The notes beneath the pieces were generated by a model. The model saw only the letters and a list, made by a program, of their open reading frames with translations, had not been told where the DNA came from and made no database searches. The position numbers were made by a program, and so were the translations under genes. A stretch of 64,000 nucleotides of DNA, taken from contig JAIGNY010002805.1 in assembly GCA_020152595.1 (NCBI GenBank), positions 382,501-446,500 of the forward strand, given 5' to 3'. Position 1 is the stretch's first letter, and each line of letters opens with the position of its first letter. The stretch comes from Chiridota heheva. Lineage: Eukaryota > Echinodermata > Holothuroidea > Apodida > Chiridotidae. This document shows positions 35,626 through 45,995 of this stretch, piece after piece.

Positions 35626-36984
35626 CAGTTGAAATTGACCATTTTACCTTTCTTGCATCGCGAAGTGTTGAAATGCACTTTTCAAATCAAATGTGATTAT
35701 GTATGAATAAGCATACAACATCATTTTCTTACGTAAATCTTTTTGATTTTTGATTAAGTACCGCAATTGATTGAAGGAAAGTAAGGTGGGGAGGGGATAC
35801 ACAAAAATGTTTTGGATCAGTTTGTGTTAAACATATGTACATCAAATTGTCTGATTTTCTTTTTGGAAAATGACGTATGCAGAGTTCAATGCCTGGTGAA
35901 AAAGTTGGTTTTAAAAATCCCAAAATACTTGTTTATTTTGGGTTTTTCCTAGGCAGATCTGTGCACTATAACATCGCGGATTATCAAGCAAAATGTTATC
36001 TTTAGTTCTGTTATAAAATGGCAGACTTGCTGCTTGTCAAAGGAAGGCTGATAAGAGAACCACCGACATCTGGCATGAATCCTTGTTATCGCGCGTGCTC
36101 TCAGCTTGTTGGTATTCAGGGATTATTTTGACGGGTTTTGTTTGTCACGTGACGCTGGGTTTGACGATTGGCCCACGGCCTAAGGCTGTTGTGAAATGAT
36201 GGCTTTGGAAAAAATTAATTAAGAACTTTGGTCTATACCAACAGACCACAACTAATTTGACTATGGTCTCTACCAATCAACCACAATCAATTAGCTTAAT
36301 AAAGTGATGAACAGGGGTCGAATTTTAAATTTTTCACAGCTGTTCCACGGAATAGTGCTTTCTTAAAAACACTATTCTGGATCAAATTTCAGTTCCAAAA
36401 TTTTGCCAATAAAAAAGCAAACTCCTTGCTTTAAATTGGATACACCTTTTTTGTCATAATTTACCTGTAGAGAAACAAGAAATAAATAATAGTCATAAGG
36501 CTGCTGTGCACGTGTCAAAATTATAAACACAAGTAAGGCTGTAACACGTATCGTATCATACAGTGTATGTACAGGGTAAATACGTAACACAACTAATGAT
36601 AGTTGCGTTAGTTAACACATGCAAACACAGTGTCAGGGATGTGAGGACAAAAATTATTTTAAAATTATGAATATGTAGCACAAATTCTAACGTCTTCGGC
36701 AAATGGCATGGAGGGTGGGGGAGAGAGGGGGTCAATTTGATCATACCACGTGCTGGAAAATATATTTTCCAAACAACAAAAAAACTTAAAAGGCATTGGG
36801 GAGAAAATTGAATTCATGGAGATATTTGAACATCAAAACATGCAATTCTAACGAAAGCTATGAGCTGTTTTGTATAAATTATAATATGTGGGTCAATGTG
36901 TAATTCTAACTTTTTCTTGCCAATTACGGAAGTTCTATGAATGACCTCTTGGTGGGAACTTATATTTTGTCACCAACAAAAAAA
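35626..36984. other. non-repetitive interval with a fold-back motif
   Basis: GAATAGTG and CACTATTC form an 8-bp inverted repeat at about 36352-36378; a related GAACAGTG/CACTGTTC pair occurs near 39342-39365. A minus-strand stretch after a strong acceptor-like TTTCTCTACAG (36475-36465) is open for 30 codons to TAG at 36372, but its end overlaps this fold-back motif, so I do not call it a gene. Confidence 0.45.
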
Positions 36985-38169
36985 CAGAACCAAAAGGTTT
37001 TGTGCATCCGGTGCTTCTTTTTCATAAGCTGATTAGTTTGCAAAATTTGTATTTACTGTCATTTCATTAAATATTATAAAATATTTGTTCCACAATATTT
37101 ATTAATAAACCACACCCACCATACAGATCAATACAAATGTTGACAATATTAGCAATTTCCACAATAATTAACAACATCATCATACCAAGTATCATGCAAA
37201 AACGATTGTTCATTTATCCTATTGCAAGAATTTGTCAGTATAGCCCCACCTACTCATTTATATTCACTACCACAACATTAAAACATATGTACAGACCATG
37301 ACCCATCTGTGTACCTGAAATAGCATAGATTTAATGTATTGTTCATTGGGTACGGTATGGTGTTTACATCATTTAGCACTTTCACATTAGGCCATGCCCA
37401 CCATGCATATTAATGACATCTGCTGATAACATAAGCATGTGCACAATAACCAACAAAATGATCATGCCCAATAAGATGCAAAACGGACATTGCTCATTTA
37501 TCACTTTTTTTTTTAAATGTTCATTTTAATACCCTCCCACTTATTAATATGCATGGTATCACCACCACAAACAATATGGCACATGTACAGACCATGGGCT
37601 ATAAGTGTATCAAATATGACATGAATCCTTCTCATTCATTCTTGAGATAACGTTTACAACCTCTTTTCAGCAAAATCATATTAAGCCCCGCCCACTATGC
37701 ATACTAATGAAATTCAACATTTTTACATCATGAACATGTACACATCAACTAACATCATAATTATCCCAAATATGAAACAAAACAGACATGTGGTTGTTAA
37801 AATATTAACATTTCAAGATTTTTACTTTAAGCCCCGCCTACTAATTAATATGCAAGATATCAACACCAAAAACAATAGCACAAATCTACAGATCATGGGC
37901 TATCGGTGTACCACATATGAACTGATTCCAATTAATAGTTCGTAAGATACTGCCTTTACAAGCTATTTTTAACAAAATCATGTTAAGCCCCGCCCACTAT
38001 GCATATTAATAAATTTCAACGTTTTTACATCATGTACATGTACACACCAGCAAACATCATAATTATCCCAAATATACACACACATACATACACACACCCA
38101 TACATACATACATACACACACACATGCCATCATGACCGCACAGGTTCCTGATGCTATTGCATCGGACCC
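36985..38169 (+). mobile_element. dispersed family A, copy 2
   Basis: Begins CAGAACCAAAAGGTTTTGTG and matches copy 1 through GCTGATTARTTTGCAAAATTTGT. Core boxes AAGCC or equivalents fall near 37108, 37388, 37682 and 37984, again a period near 285-300 bp. A CACA/CATA microsatellite occupies about 38077-38124. The tail ends GATGCTATTGCATCGGACCC, with a 5-bp stem (GATGC/GCATC) around TATT. No coding frames with domains. Confidence 0.8.
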
Positions 38170-39907
38170 AAAAAATGAGGTCACACACAAAGTTCATTTA
38201 ATGAGGTCTAGCATCCCACATTAATTTCTCAGAATTACTACACACGCATATCATTGTTTCTAGTTATTTATTCTACAAATGGAACACTTTTCAAGCAAGC
38301 ATTAACATCCCCCTACAGATATATCCCCTGTTAGTAAATAAATCCCCAATTAAGCTAAGCCCAGGGTCCTGGGAGCTGTTATTTCTACAGATCCATGGTA
38401 AGCCTAAGAAGGAAACTGCCCAGGGAAACTGTTCCCCAGGTAGTACGTCCTGAAATGCTTTCCACATGGAATGTGTACTGACATACTTTTAGAGCTGTGA
38501 ACATTTAGAGATTTTAATAAACGTTTACACGCCAAAAAGTGAGTGTACACGCATTTAGTATCGTGAATTTCGGAAGTACACCAAAATTGCTTCAATTTAC
38601 GATGCTAAGTAAACAAGATCGAGCGACCAGCATGGCAAAAGTATTGACCCCATTGCCCAAATAGATGCTGGAATTTTGCTTTCCAAATCATGAAAAGTGC
38701 ATTTCCACAGTATAAATCATCATTTTTATGGAAAATGGGCATGGAAATTTGGATAAGAAAGAACAGAAAAGTTTCCTTTAATGTCATGTAATCTTAACAT
38801 CGCATAACGTTTTTGCCGTACTCGCAAGGGCTTTCAGTAAAAACCTTGGATGCTGTGATACCCCGGCACCTCGCCGTAATTAATTTCAAAATTACGCCAT
38901 CACCCCAGAAATACAGTTAATCTGTAAAATGGCTGCGATCTTCATGAAGCTGAAGCTGCAGAATTTCAGCCCTGCTGAACCCTTTTTCGTTTATTTATTT
39001 TACAATATTTTTTTTTACTTTCTTGCAAAATTAATTTGACTCATTAGGTAATGTTTACATGTAAATGTACTGATCACCACCATTAAAGAATTTTCACTGT
39101 GTATTTTGTGGTCAATTTTACAGCTTGTAAAACGGTCTTGACAGGAGTTAGATCAAAACCTAATGTTATGTTATTGTTAGTTTCAGCGGTCCATCTATGA
39201 ATGATTGTGCCAGTAATTGCAGGAAAAGAAAAAAATATTTGTTACAAGGGATTTTACTCTTAGAACATATTTTATGAACAGAAAAAATATATTGCAGGCT
39301 GTTGATGTTATATGTTTGAGAAAAAACAATTCTTCCACAGAACAGTGATGTTTGAAAATTCACTGTTCCTGCTTAAAAAGCACTGTTCTCGGATGAATCT
39401 CTTGTGGTAAATATAAATTCCACACTGTACAGCCCTCAGTAAACAAATACCCAAGCTGCTCTAGGTACTAAGCCCAATAGAGGGCGATCTTCCACTATTC
39501 TATTCACAGTGAAATACCACAGAGAATTTAGAGCTAACAATAACTAGGCTTCAGTAGGAAATTGATTGAATCTGCATCTGGTGTCTGGTTGCACAGTGCA
39601 GTGTCTTTTACAAACTGATCAGCACATACTTGTAGGCACACCTATACTATGGGTCTATATTTTAGTTTAAGGCCAGCTATTATGTTTAAATGAAAATAAA
39701 CATAAAATAAGTTTCTGACAGTCAAGAAAAAGAAAAATACTGACAAAGTCATGCAATCAATAGCCATGGTAGAAAATTTACAAAGAACCTTCTGAACTAA
39801 AATTATCAGCTCCATTTTGTAAAATGGCAAACACACAACGTAAATGGCACAGAAAGAGCTACTGTATGTCACAAAAACTATGATGTAAATGGTAATTCAA
39901 GTTTTGA
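38170..39907. other. non-repetitive interval, no supported gene
   Basis: A plus-strand ATGGCTGCGATCTTC at 38929 has a good start context but soon runs into T-rich sequence with no donor. Contains the second fold-back motif near 39342-39365. No gene supported. Confidence 0.45.
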
Positions 39908-39982
39908 CTCCCTCCCTCCCTCCCTTCCTTCCTCCCTCCCTCCCTCCCTCCTCCCTCCCCTCCCCTCCCTCCCCCCCCCTCC
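39908..39982. repeat. pure polypyrimidine tract (CCCT/CCTT)n
   Basis: Seventy-five uninterrupted pyrimidines. The minus strand has many GGG tracts separated by single A, so G-quadruplex or triplex (H-DNA) formation is plausible. Confidence 0.95.
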
Positions 39983-40205
39983 ACATTGACACAGCCACAG
40001 TATAAAAGAATGGATTCAAAATTATGTAGAACTAAAGATGTTGGGGCACTGCACAATGTGTAAATTTAAGAAATAGTTTTAACAGAACCCCCTTCCCAGA
40101 ATGTACCATCCACAATTTTTTGAATGAAAAATATTATCTTTACTAAAGCAAGGATTTTTTTTTGGAAACTTCCTGCCCTGCAGAGGTAACCAAACCCTCA
40201 GTCTA

Positions 40206-40780
40206 AGGAAGCGTCCAATTTGGAGAGTGAATTCAACTCCCCACCCAGCGTCTAATCTGGAGAGTGGATTCGGCTCCCTACCCAGCGTCCAATCTGGAGA
40301 GTGAATTCGGCTCCCTACCCAGCGTCCAATCTGTAGAGTGGATTAGGCTCCCTACCCAGCGTCCAATCTGGAGAGTGGATTCGGCTCCCTACCCAGCGTC
40401 CAATCTGGAGAGTGGATTAGGCTCCGTACCCAGCGTCCAATCTGGAGAGTGGATTCGGCTCCCTACCCAGCGTCCAATCTGTAGAGTGGATTAGGCTCCC
40501 TACCCAGCGTCCAATCTGAGAGTGGATTCGGCTCCCCACCCAGCGTCCAATCTGTAGAGTGGATTAGGCTCCCTACCCAGCGTCCAATCTGGAGAGTGGA
40601 TTCGGCTCCCTACCCAGCGTCCAATCTGTGGAGTGGATTGGAGAGTGGGCTCCCCCACCCAGCGTCCAATCTGTAGAGTGGATTGGATTAGGCCCCTACC
40701 CAGCGTCTAATCTGGAGAGTGGATTCGGCTCCCTACCCAGCGTCCAATCTGGAAAGTGGATTCGGCTCCCTACCCACAGC
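40206..40780. repeat. 37-bp minisatellite (second, unrelated)
   Basis: About 15 units of 37 bp: CCCAGCGTCCAATCTGGAGA then GTGGATTCGGCTCCCTA. CTGGAGAG/CTGTAGAG and TTCGG/TTAGG alternate, often unit by unit. One unit near 40628-40690 is rearranged. Confidence 0.95.
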
Positions 40781-41887
40781 AAACGCCTCCTAGTATACAT
40801 CTCTAAAGAATACATTATTATAACCTGAATATTTGACTTTCAATATCCTCCTATTTATTCAGGAGCAAAACACAACTGCTGCTTTAATTTTTTTTTTTTT
40901 TTTTTTTTACTGGTTTTATGATTCCTTCAACGGGTTTAGTATTCTGTCAGTAGGAGCAGGTATATGCGCCGCCCTAGGAAGATATACTACCATGGAGATA
41001 CAATACACCTTGGTGCTTCTAAATAAAGCCATGAATCCATAAGGGAAATCTACCAGCTGCAGTGGCAGTGAGATTAATTGAATTAATCAAACTTTGCAAC
41101 ATTCCTCCCTTCAGGCAACTTGATGAAGGATTCAAATAAGGCTACATGAACCCTAACTTATGAGTTTGATATATGATATACATAGAGGAAGTCACTGATA
41201 ACAGGCATAGATGTGTACAGGGTGTAAAAGACACAGGCAGCAATAGGTACATTTCTACCAAACACTATCAAAAACCTAGGAAAAAGTACAATCTACATTG
41301 ATTCAAATGTTTACAACTTTTTGAGTTTCCAGGGGTCATCATCAATCAATTCTGTGGTTGGAATATGCAAATTCCTCTGCCCTTCTCTCCTGAATCAACT
41401 TTCTTCATCCTACAGTACACACTAGCAAATTCAAATATATGTTACACAAACAAGTCTTCATTTATCAACAATTTAGATCAAAATTCTAACAAATTTCATT
41501 TAGAACTTAAGTCTACAAATGATTAATGTATATAATTGAAACTGATCTATAAATGACTGATTGATCTCTATTGGTATCCTATGGAAAAGGCGCCTACTAC
41601 AAATGAACATGGATGGATGGATGGATGGATGGATGGATGGTTAATCAATATGATTTAATCAATTCTTCATGATATATTGATGGGTTGATTGATCAACTTG
41701 TTGTTTTTGCATAACACAATTTTTTGGAAACATTAGAAACTAAAAACCAATTATAACTTGGAATTTCCAAGCCTTGTACTTGCATATCTACAAAGCAACT
41801 CATCTCTAACACATTCCTACTCAAATTTTACCAATCACTGAACTAAAAAATCAAATACCAGTAAAACATTAAACCAGAAAGAAAACA
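40781..41887. other. non-repetitive interval with a 21-T run
   Basis: T run at 40888-40908. No gene supported. Confidence 0.5.
41609..41641. repeat. (ATGG)n microsatellite
   Basis: About eight perfect ATGG units. Confidence 0.95.
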
Positions 41888-42400
41888 GGTTGTGTAAGGC
41901 AGTTACAAGAATTTTGAAGATGGGTACAAGGATTGTGTAAGATGGGTGCAAGGATTGTGTAAGATGGGCGCAAGGATTGCATAAGATGGGCGAAGGAATT
42001 GTGAAAGATGGGCGCAAGGATTGTGTAAGATGGGCGCAAGGATTGCATAAGATGGGCGCAAGGATTGCATAAGATGGGCGCAAGGATTGTGTAAGATGGG
42101 CACAAGGATTGTGTAAGATGGGCGCAAGGATTGCATAAGATGGGCGCAAGGATTGTGTAAGATGGGCACAAGGATTGTGTAAGGTGGGCGCAAGGATTGC
42201 ATAAGATGGGCGCAAGGATTGTGTAAGATGGGCACAAGGATTGTGTAAGATGGGCACAAGGATTGCATAAGATGGGTGCAAGGATTGTGTAAGATGGGCA
42301 CAAGGATTGCATAAGATGGGCACAAGGATTGTGTAAGATAGGCACAAGGATAGTGTAAGATGGGTGCAAGGATTATGTAAGATTAGTCCAAGGATAGTGT
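41888..42400. repeat. 22-bp minisatellite
   Basis: About 23 units of 22 bp: GCAAGGATTGTGTAAGATGG plus GC. GTGTAAG/GCATAAG and GGCGCAAG/GGCACAAG are the variable sites. All three minus-strand frames are open through it (up to 170 codons), because three periods make 22 codons without stops; not genes. Confidence 0.96.
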
Positions 42401-43052
42401 AGCTTATAACGGTAAAATTTCTTTAAATAGGGCCTCTCTATATTGTGCGAGTCACCACAAATTTCAATACTGGGGCATCTTACTATTTGAACCCCTGCCA
42501 TTGTAATGACAAAACTGACGTGTCCTCCCTGCAATTGGATAATCATGATCTAAATGAAAATCCTTCTGATTTCAAGACTTATGATATATAAATTTTCCAT
42601 ATTTTTGTAGATTTCAATATAAAAAAGTTCTATTTCACAATTCGCCCATCTAATTAGCATATTTCGGCTTTATTTGTAAAACATGACATATATTAATTAC
42701 TATGTAATTACGATAAAGCAAAATAACAAAGCTACTAATTGTAACAATCTGGTTCAAATATTGTTATTTTGCTGTATATGCATTGTGTTTATTAGGCCCG
42801 ATTACATTCGCAATAAAATGATCCAATTTGGAGACAGAAATAAGCTATTCTTTAGTGTGTACTTTGTATGTGGTACTTCTGTGAATATTTGAATTTTTAA
42901 TTAACATATTTCAGTAAATTAACATAAGATGGCTGTAATGTCATGAAGTGTGATGCTCAGAATATGGTCTCTTTAATATATAGAAATGATTATAACCAAA
43001 ACACCTTTGATTTGAATTTGTTGTAGGTTATATTCTAATTCGACTAGCCTTA
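42401..43052. other. AT-rich interval, no supported gene
   Basis: Nothing recognised. Confidence 0.5.
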
Positions 43053-44454
43053 ATGGACACATCTACAGACCTTTAGCTATCTGTGTACCAAATATGACAT
43101 GAATCCAGTTTACCATTTTTAAACTGTATTTACAAGCTCTTTTCAGCAAAATCATATTAAGCCCCGCCTATTATGCATATTAATGAAATTTAACATTTTA
43201 CATCACGAACATGTACACACCAGCTAACATCATAATTACACCATATGAAACAAAATAGGGATGCGGTTGTTAAAATATGAACATTTCAAGATTTTACATT
43301 AAGCCCTGCTGTAATGAGATAGAATTTTATAATTAAATAAGAAGGTGACTTTCAGAGTTAGAAAGTCACCAAAGTTTATCTCGTCATTAAAATCGTTAAT
43401 CAATTGAATCTTTAAATTTGTTTTGGCTGGGTCGTTGGGTTTTGATTAATGCCTTGAATGCCAGTGTGTAAGCCAGCGTAGCATTCAGGTACTAGTTTGT
43501 TTACCAGTGGCGCAAATAAAAGCAACCGATGGATTTGAAGTTTCAGTTGTATCATAGCAGTTACTTAATACGTGATCTTTGGGCAACTTGGTCTGAATTG
43601 CTCATCGCAACATTGGAATTAAATATCGTTAACCGTCTGGACATTCTCTTTGTCGTTTCTTTTATCGTACTTGTGATCTCCGCTTCATCTCGCTAAACCT
43701 CCATCAGTATCTGTGTACCAAATATGCCACGAATCCAGTTTACCATTCCTGAGATACTGTGTTTATAAGCTCTTTTCAGCAAAATCATATTAAGCCCGCC
43801 TACTATGCATATTAATGAAAGTCAATGTTTTTATATCATGAACATGTACACACCAGCTAACATCATAATTATACCATATGAAACAAACAAGACATGTGGT
43901 TGTTAAAATATGAATATTTCAAGATTTTTACATTAAGCCCCGCCTACTAATTAATATGCATGACATTATATAAAAGGGCACATCTATAAACCATGGGCTA
44001 TCTGTGTACCTAATATGAGATGAATCCATGCAGGGTATACCATTCTTCAGATATCGTGTTTACAAGCTATTTTCAGTAAAATCATATTAAGCCCTGCCCA
44101 TTATGCATATTAATTGAAATTCAATGTTTTTAACATCATGATCATGTACACACCAGCTAACATCATAATTATACCAAATATGGAACAAAACCGACAATGC
44201 AGTTGTTAAAATATGAACATTTAAAGATTTTACATTAAGCCCCGCCTACTCATTAATATGCATAACATCACCATAAAAAAAAAAATAGGGCACATCTACG
44301 GACCATGTGCTATCTGTGTACCAATATGACCCAAATCCAGTGTATCATTCTCGAGATACTGTGTTTACGAGCTGGCCTTCACATACATATATACACACAT
44401 ACACACACACGATATCATGACCACATACGTTCCTGATGCTATCGCATCAGAACC
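43053..44454 (+). mobile_element. dispersed family A, copy 3, 5'-truncated and interrupted
   Basis: Enters the family consensus at GGACACATCTACAGACC and contains AAGCC boxes at about 43160, 43794 and 44091. A 394-bp unrelated segment (43310-43703) interrupts it, with loss of about 100 bp of family sequence. It has a CACATA microsatellite (44383-44410) and a complete tail, TGATGCTATCGCATCA (44434-44449), a 6-bp perfect hairpin, followed by GAACCAAAAA. Confidence 0.8.
43310..43703 (+). mobile_element. candidate solo LTR inside family A copy 3
   Basis: Begins TGTAATGAGATAG and ends CTAAACCTCCA, the TG...CA borders of an LTR, with AATAAA inside (GCGCAAATAAAAGC near 43510-43523). Near the left end GGTGACTTTC and GAAAGTCACC (43344-43353, 43361-43370) form a perfect 10-bp hairpin with a 7-nt loop. 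No target duplication is evident, and some family A sequence is missing at the junction, so an LTR inserted with a deletion, or another element type, is possible. Confidence 0.4.
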
Positions 44455-44459
44455 AAAAA

Positions 44460-45372
44460 TCAATGATCCTCAATCAAGCACTTGAACTTTGACCTCTGCA
44501 GTCAGCTGATACCTCAATATTTGTTTTGTTGTTCTGATGATCCTATTCTCACTTAGCTAAAACATGCAACAAATAACAGGAAGTAATCTTCTCAACTCAA
44601 GCGTGGTCAAACCAAGATTATCGCAACCTAGATTCATATGAGAAGATTTCGTATTCGGGAATAAGTCTCATTAGTGGCTCTTTGCTGAACCTGCTCCAAA
44701 ATGAACTTATTTTCTTATAAAATGGACTCCAACCCTGAATAGCATACTCAAGGTGAGGCCTGACTAACTGCTTTTACAAATTAAGAACAACCTCTCTACC
44801 AAGAAAACAAAAATTTCTTCTAATCAAACCAAGCATCCTATTTGCCATTGCAGTTGCTAAAGCACACTGTTTAGAAGGCTCAGATTGCTAGTAATAACAA
44901 CACATAGATCCCTTTCTTGATCAACACAACCAAGATTTGAATCATTTATGCAGTAATCAAAAGCCAAATTGTTCTGACCAAAATGAATAACTTTGCATTT
45001 TTCAACATTGAATGACATCAACCATGTTTGGGACCAAGCAACTAATTATCCAGATCAGTTTGCAAAAGTGAAGAATCCCTAGCATCATCAACAATCCTGT
45101 ACAGCTTAGTGTCATCAGCAAATTTACAAATCCTGGAGCCAAGGGAAAATCAATATCATAAATGAAGATTAAGAAAAGAAGGGGACCCAATACAGAACCC
45201 TGAGGAACACCACTTGTAACCTTCTTCCACAGAGATACTTCACCATTAACAAGAACTCTTTGTGACCTGTCATCTAACCGAGAATATATCCAACTGGCAC
45301 ACTTTCCCTCCACACCAAGTGCTCTTGTTTTCATCATGAGCCTGCCCAATGAAACCTTATCAAATGCAGCCT
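44460..45372 (-). pseudogene. CR1/L2-like LINE reverse transcriptase fragment
   Basis: Reading the minus strand from 45372: [19 protein letters not shown], then [20 protein letters not shown] and [18 protein letters not shown], the classic non-LTR reverse transcriptase block of the CR1/L2/Jockey group. After one frameshift, [19 protein letters not shown] places the catalytic FADDT at 45122-45108. Further down come [21 protein letters not shown]-like, LVRPHLEYA-like and LGLTTLELRRL-like pieces in shifting frames. The copy is 5'-truncated within the RT and ends near family A copy 3. It is inactive. Confidence 0.85.
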
Positions 45373-45459
45373 ACTGCACAACACAGAGTCTGGCAAGGCC
45401 TGCATGACAGACTAGCCTACCTAGTTACAGCCTACTGCACTACACAGAACCTGGCAAGG
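45366..45459. repeat. pair of 33-bp direct repeats at a LINE-LINE junction
   Basis: CAGCCTACTGCACAACACAG (copy near 45367-45398) and CAGCCTACTGCACTACACAG (copy near 45428-45459) each continue with a CTGGCAAGG ending. They flank the junction between the minus-strand CR1/L2-like fragment and ORF1 of the L1/Tx1 LINE. Confidence 0.85.
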
Positions 45460-45995
45460 ACAAAGACTCAGAATCTGAACACAATGCCAGCGAGGAATTT
45501 AGTTCAGCAATTGCAAATATCCAACACAATATAACCAAAGAACTTAAGCGACTAGAATTGGAATTTAATAGAGCTACTGAGGACCTAAGGCAAACAATGA
45601 ACGAAATTACAACAGAAAACACTTTACTAAAAGAGAAATGTATAATTCATTGAAACACCAGGTACAACTAGAAAGCGATAAAGGTAAACCATGATTTTTA
45701 ATTAATAAAAACTAATGAGAAGAAACAATATTCCAATAGTTGGTGTCAAAACAAATGAGAATGACAACTGTATGGAATTAGCCTCTAAAATAATCGAGAA
45801 AACTGGCGTTTAAATCCCTGAAGATTGAACGGGCCCATCGGGACGGAAAATTGATCAGGGGAAAAGACTGTCATCTTCTTGTTAAACTTTCCTTCTACGC
45901 AAGACAAGCACTGACCTCCAAGGGGTACTTCATTGTAGAGGACCTCACATGCTCTGATTTACAGGAGAAACGTAAGTGCATGGTTGTCCCTGATG
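45459..45995 (+). pseudogene. LINE ORF1: coiled coil and RNA-binding (transposase_22-type) region
   Basis: Frame from 45459 reads 64 codons of charged heptad-like sequence (EEFSSAIANIQHNITKELKR, LELEFNRATEDLRQTMNEIT, ENTLLKEK) up to a TGA at 45651, typical of the ORF1 coiled coil. LKHQVQLESDK follows in another frame. From 45721 RNNIPIVGVKTNENDNCMEL and from 45818 LKIERAHRDGKLIRGKDCHL, LVKLSFYARQALTSKGYFIV, EDLTCSDLQEKRK match the L1-type RNA recognition motif and the start of the C-terminal domain. Such ORF1 proteins form trimers and coat LINE RNA. The C-terminal domain is cut off where the 50-bp array begins, in frame, at CMVVPDAV. Confidence 0.8.

Noticed and set aside
36372-36464. Minus-strand possible terminal exon after a strong acceptor (TTTCTCTACAG)
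   Set aside because: Its 3' end overlaps a dispersed fold-back motif, and no similarity was recognised.
38929-39040. ATGGCTGCGATCTTCATGAA, a good start context
   Set aside because: Frame enters T-rich sequence and stops after 36 codons with no convincing donor.
41835-42369. Three overlapping minus-strand frames of 140-170 codons
   Set aside because: All three frames of the 22-bp array are open because the unit has no stop in any phase; repetitive output only.
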